Assembly: GCA_031272305.1 (NCBI GenBank) | Contig: JAISUA010000169.1 | Location: 1-6,499 of the forward strand | Length of the DNA: 6,499 nt | DNA from: Clostridioides sp. | Lineage (GTDB): Bacteria > Bacillota > Clostridia > Peptostreptococcales > Peptostreptococcaceae | Direction: 5' to 3' | Position numbers and translations under genes: made by a program | Part shown: one piece after another, positions 5,292 through 6,499 of the stretch | How the letters are laid out: every line of letters begins with the position of its first letter | How positions within the stretch are numbered: the first letter of the stretch is position 1 | Notes under the pieces: model-generated | The model's input: the letters and a program-made list of their open reading frames with translations, nothing else | The model's database searches: none | Told to the model about the DNA's origin: nothing

Positions 5292-5423
5292 AAGTTTTCA
5301 TTTCGCAAGGAAAATTTTGTTCTAATTACAATTTGTTAAGTATAGAAAATAAATTATAAAAATAGATAAGATAATTTATCTAAAAAAAACAAAAATATTT
5401 ATTTAAAAAAATATAATTATTTG

Positions 5424-5452
5424 TTGAAAAGTACTTGACATTATGATACAAT
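5424..5452 (+). promoter_or_regulatory. Likely sigma-A promoter of rpoB
   Basis: TTGAAA (5424-5429) and TACAAT (5447-5452) are separated by exactly 17 bases, each matching five of six consensus bases. Transcription would start near 5460, giving a leader of about 53 bases. A perfect TTGACA also occurs at 5435-5440, but no good -10 lies at proper spacing from it: TAGAAT at 5465 is 24 bases away. Confidence 0.6.
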
Positions 5453-5512
5453 TATTAGATGTGTTAGAATGAGCTTTAGTTCTATTTTTATAATATGAGA
5501 GGTGAAAAGTGA

Positions 5513-6499
5513 ATGCCACATCCTGTCACAATAGGTAAAAGGACGAGAATGAGCTTTTCCAAAATTAAGGAAATAGCTGACGTACCAAATCTTATAGAAA
5601 TACAAGTAGATTCCTATAAGTGGTTTTTAGAAGAGGGGTTATTAGAAGTATTCGATGATATTTCAACAATAGAAGATTACACTGGTAATCTTGTTTTAGA
5701 ATTTGTGGGATACTCTCTTGATGAAAAATCTAAATATGATATTGAAGAATGTAAAGAAAGGGATGCTACTTACTGCAAACCTTTAAAAGTAAAAGTAAGA
5801 CTTATCAATAAAGAAACTGGAGAAATAAAAGAACAAGAAGTCTTTATGGGAGATTTCCCTATAATGACTGATAAAGGTACTTTTGTAATAAATGGAGCAG
5901 AGAGAGTTATCGTAAGTCAATTAGTAAGATCGCCAGGTGTGTATTTTGCTGAAGAATTAGACAAAAACGGAAAAAGACTTATTTCTTCTACTGTTATACC
6001 AAATAGAGGAGCTTGGCTTGAATATGAAACAGATTCAAATGAAGTTGTATCAGTAAGGGTAGACAGAACAAGAAAACAACCTGTAACAGTGCTTCTTAGA
6101 GCACTTGGAATAGGTTCTGATTCAGAAATTATAGATTTGTTCGGCGAAGATGAAAGACTTATCGCTACTTTAGAAAAAGATAGTACAAACAACGTAGAAG
6201 AAGGTTTAGTTGAAATATATAAGAAGTTAAGACCGGGTGAACCTCCTACAGTTGAGAATGCATCATCATTGATTAGATCTTTATTCTTTGATCCAAAGAG
6301 ATATGATTTAGCAAAAGTGGGTAGATATAAATTCAATAAAAAATTAGCTTTATGGGCAAGGATTTATAGACAAGTATCTGCAGACGATATCGTAGATTTT
6401 GAAACTGGAGAAGTATATGTAAAATCTGGTGAAGAAATCTCAGAAAAAGTTGCTAAACAAATTCAAGATGCAGGAATAAATGTAGTTACTGTTCTAGTA
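5513..6499 (+). CDS. rpoB: DNA-directed RNA polymerase subunit beta, N-terminal 329 residues
   Basis: This is the beta subunit of the core RNA polymerase. The start is the ATG at 5513, with GAGAGGTG (5497-5504) 8 bases upstream; the overlapping GTG at 5509 is in another frame. The protein begins MPHPVTIGKRTRMSFSKIKE, as in many Clostridia. Clear family blocks are FMGDFPIMT (111-119), INGAERVIVSQLVRSPGVYF (126-145), VIPNRGAWLEYE, VRVDRTRKQPVTVLLRALG and KVGRYKFNKK. These cover the protrusion and the first part of the lobe. Val143 lies in the RSPGV segment corresponding to the N-terminal rifampicin site of E. coli and is unchanged. The reading frame is intact to the right edge, where about a quarter of the usual full length (around 1,200 residues) is present. 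Unusually, no rplL or rplJ precedes it. Confidence 0.98.
   Translation, partial: MPHPVTIGKRTRMSFSKIKEIADVPNLIEIQVDSYKWFLEEGLLEVFDDISTIEDYTGNLVLEFVGYSLDEKSKYDIEECKERDATYCKPLKVKVRLINKETGEIKEQEVFMGDFPIMTDKGTFVINGAERVIVSQLVRSPGVYFAEELDKNGKRLISSTVIPNRGAWLEYETDSNEVVSVRVDRTRKQPVTVLLRALGIGSDSEIIDLFGEDERLIATLEKDSTNNVEEGLVEIYKKLRPGEPPTVENASSLIRSLFFDPKRYDLAKVGRYKFNKKLALWARIYRQVSADDIVDFETGEVYVKSGEEISEKVAKQIQDAGINVVTVLV

Larger units (their letters stand above)
5052..5512. other. Non-coding gap between DUF951 and rpoB
   Basis: No gene is seen in these 461 bases. The gap holds a strong terminator (5123-5177), the second, inverted copy of the 106-bp repeat (5186-5291), an A/T-rich stretch with no clear structure (about 5300-5420), and the rpoB promoter and leader (5424-5512). 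The leader contains one weak hairpin, TAGAA (5465-5469) with TTCTA (5480-5484), followed by TTTTTA. Confidence 0.7.

Noticed and set aside
5441..5460. Similarity between the rpoB -10 region and the reverse complement of the palindrome at 2298-2317 (ATACAATTAT shared)
   Set aside because: The shared word is A/T-rich and centred on a -10 hexamer, so chance resemblance in this composition is likely. The rpoB site is not palindromic.
5465..5490. Hairpin with a T-rich tail in the rpoB leader as an attenuator
   Set aside because: The stem is only five base pairs with a ten-base loop, too weak to claim attenuation.
5798..6165. Repeated AGACTTATC-like words in rpoB, resembling the end of the 106-bp repeat
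   Set aside because: They are codons for Arg-Leu-Ile inside a conserved gene, and the similarity does not extend beyond the word.
5917..6336. Long minus-strand open frame of 139 codons
   Set aside because: It lies wholly inside the well-conserved rpoB frame, and its translation shows no recognisable domain.

Overview
The window is very A/T-rich, with long non-coding gaps, Shine-Dalgarno starts of the AAGGAG/GAGGTG type, and an RpoB N-terminus that reads like those of Clostridia, closest from memory to the Peptostreptococcaceae group (Clostridioides and relatives). I therefore read it as chromosomal DNA of a low-GC anaerobic Firmicute. The species cannot be named from this sequence.

Layout. 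(1) 1-594: the 3' end of an IS200/IS605-family element (C-terminus of TnpB plus the right-end hairpin), joined directly to the 3' remainder of a gene whose product resembles the C-terminal beta-sandwich domain of BclA/collagen-like surface proteins. That gene appears to be cut by the insertion. (2) 595-1113: a non-coding stretch with a 106-bp dispersed repeat, a roughly 100-bp nested palindrome and a short A/T-rich tandem array. (3) 1114-1689 (minus strand): a lipoprotein with a GerMN-type domain. (4) 1690-2391: a gap with a possible small transcript ending in a hairpin terminator, a solitary degenerate IS605-type right end, and the promoter and possible operator region of the next gene. (5) 2413-3702: a cytoplasmic XRE-type helix-turn-helix regulator with a long TPR domain, probably starting at TTG. 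(6) 3848-4738: a two-gene selenium/sulfur unit, yedF followed by a small Se/S-carrier-like protein (DUF3343). (7) 4848-5051: a DUF951 small cysteine-pair protein, followed by a strong intrinsic terminator. (8) 5052-5512: a gap with the terminator, a second copy of the 106-bp repeat in inverted orientation, and a promoter. (9) 5513-6499: the first 329 codons of rpoB, running off the right edge.

How it fits together. The yedF/DUF3343 pair is the only clear metabolic unit and points to selenium or persulfide handling; no selA, selB or selD is visible here. The HTH-TPR protein lies just upstream in the same direction and could regulate it, but that is inference from position only. rpoB is not preceded by rplJ-rplL, as it is in most bacteria; it has its own promoter behind a terminator and a repeat, which suggests a rearranged ribosomal-protein/RNA-polymerase locus. 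The left half looks like accessory, repeat- and transposon-scarred DNA and the right half like stable chromosomal backbone.
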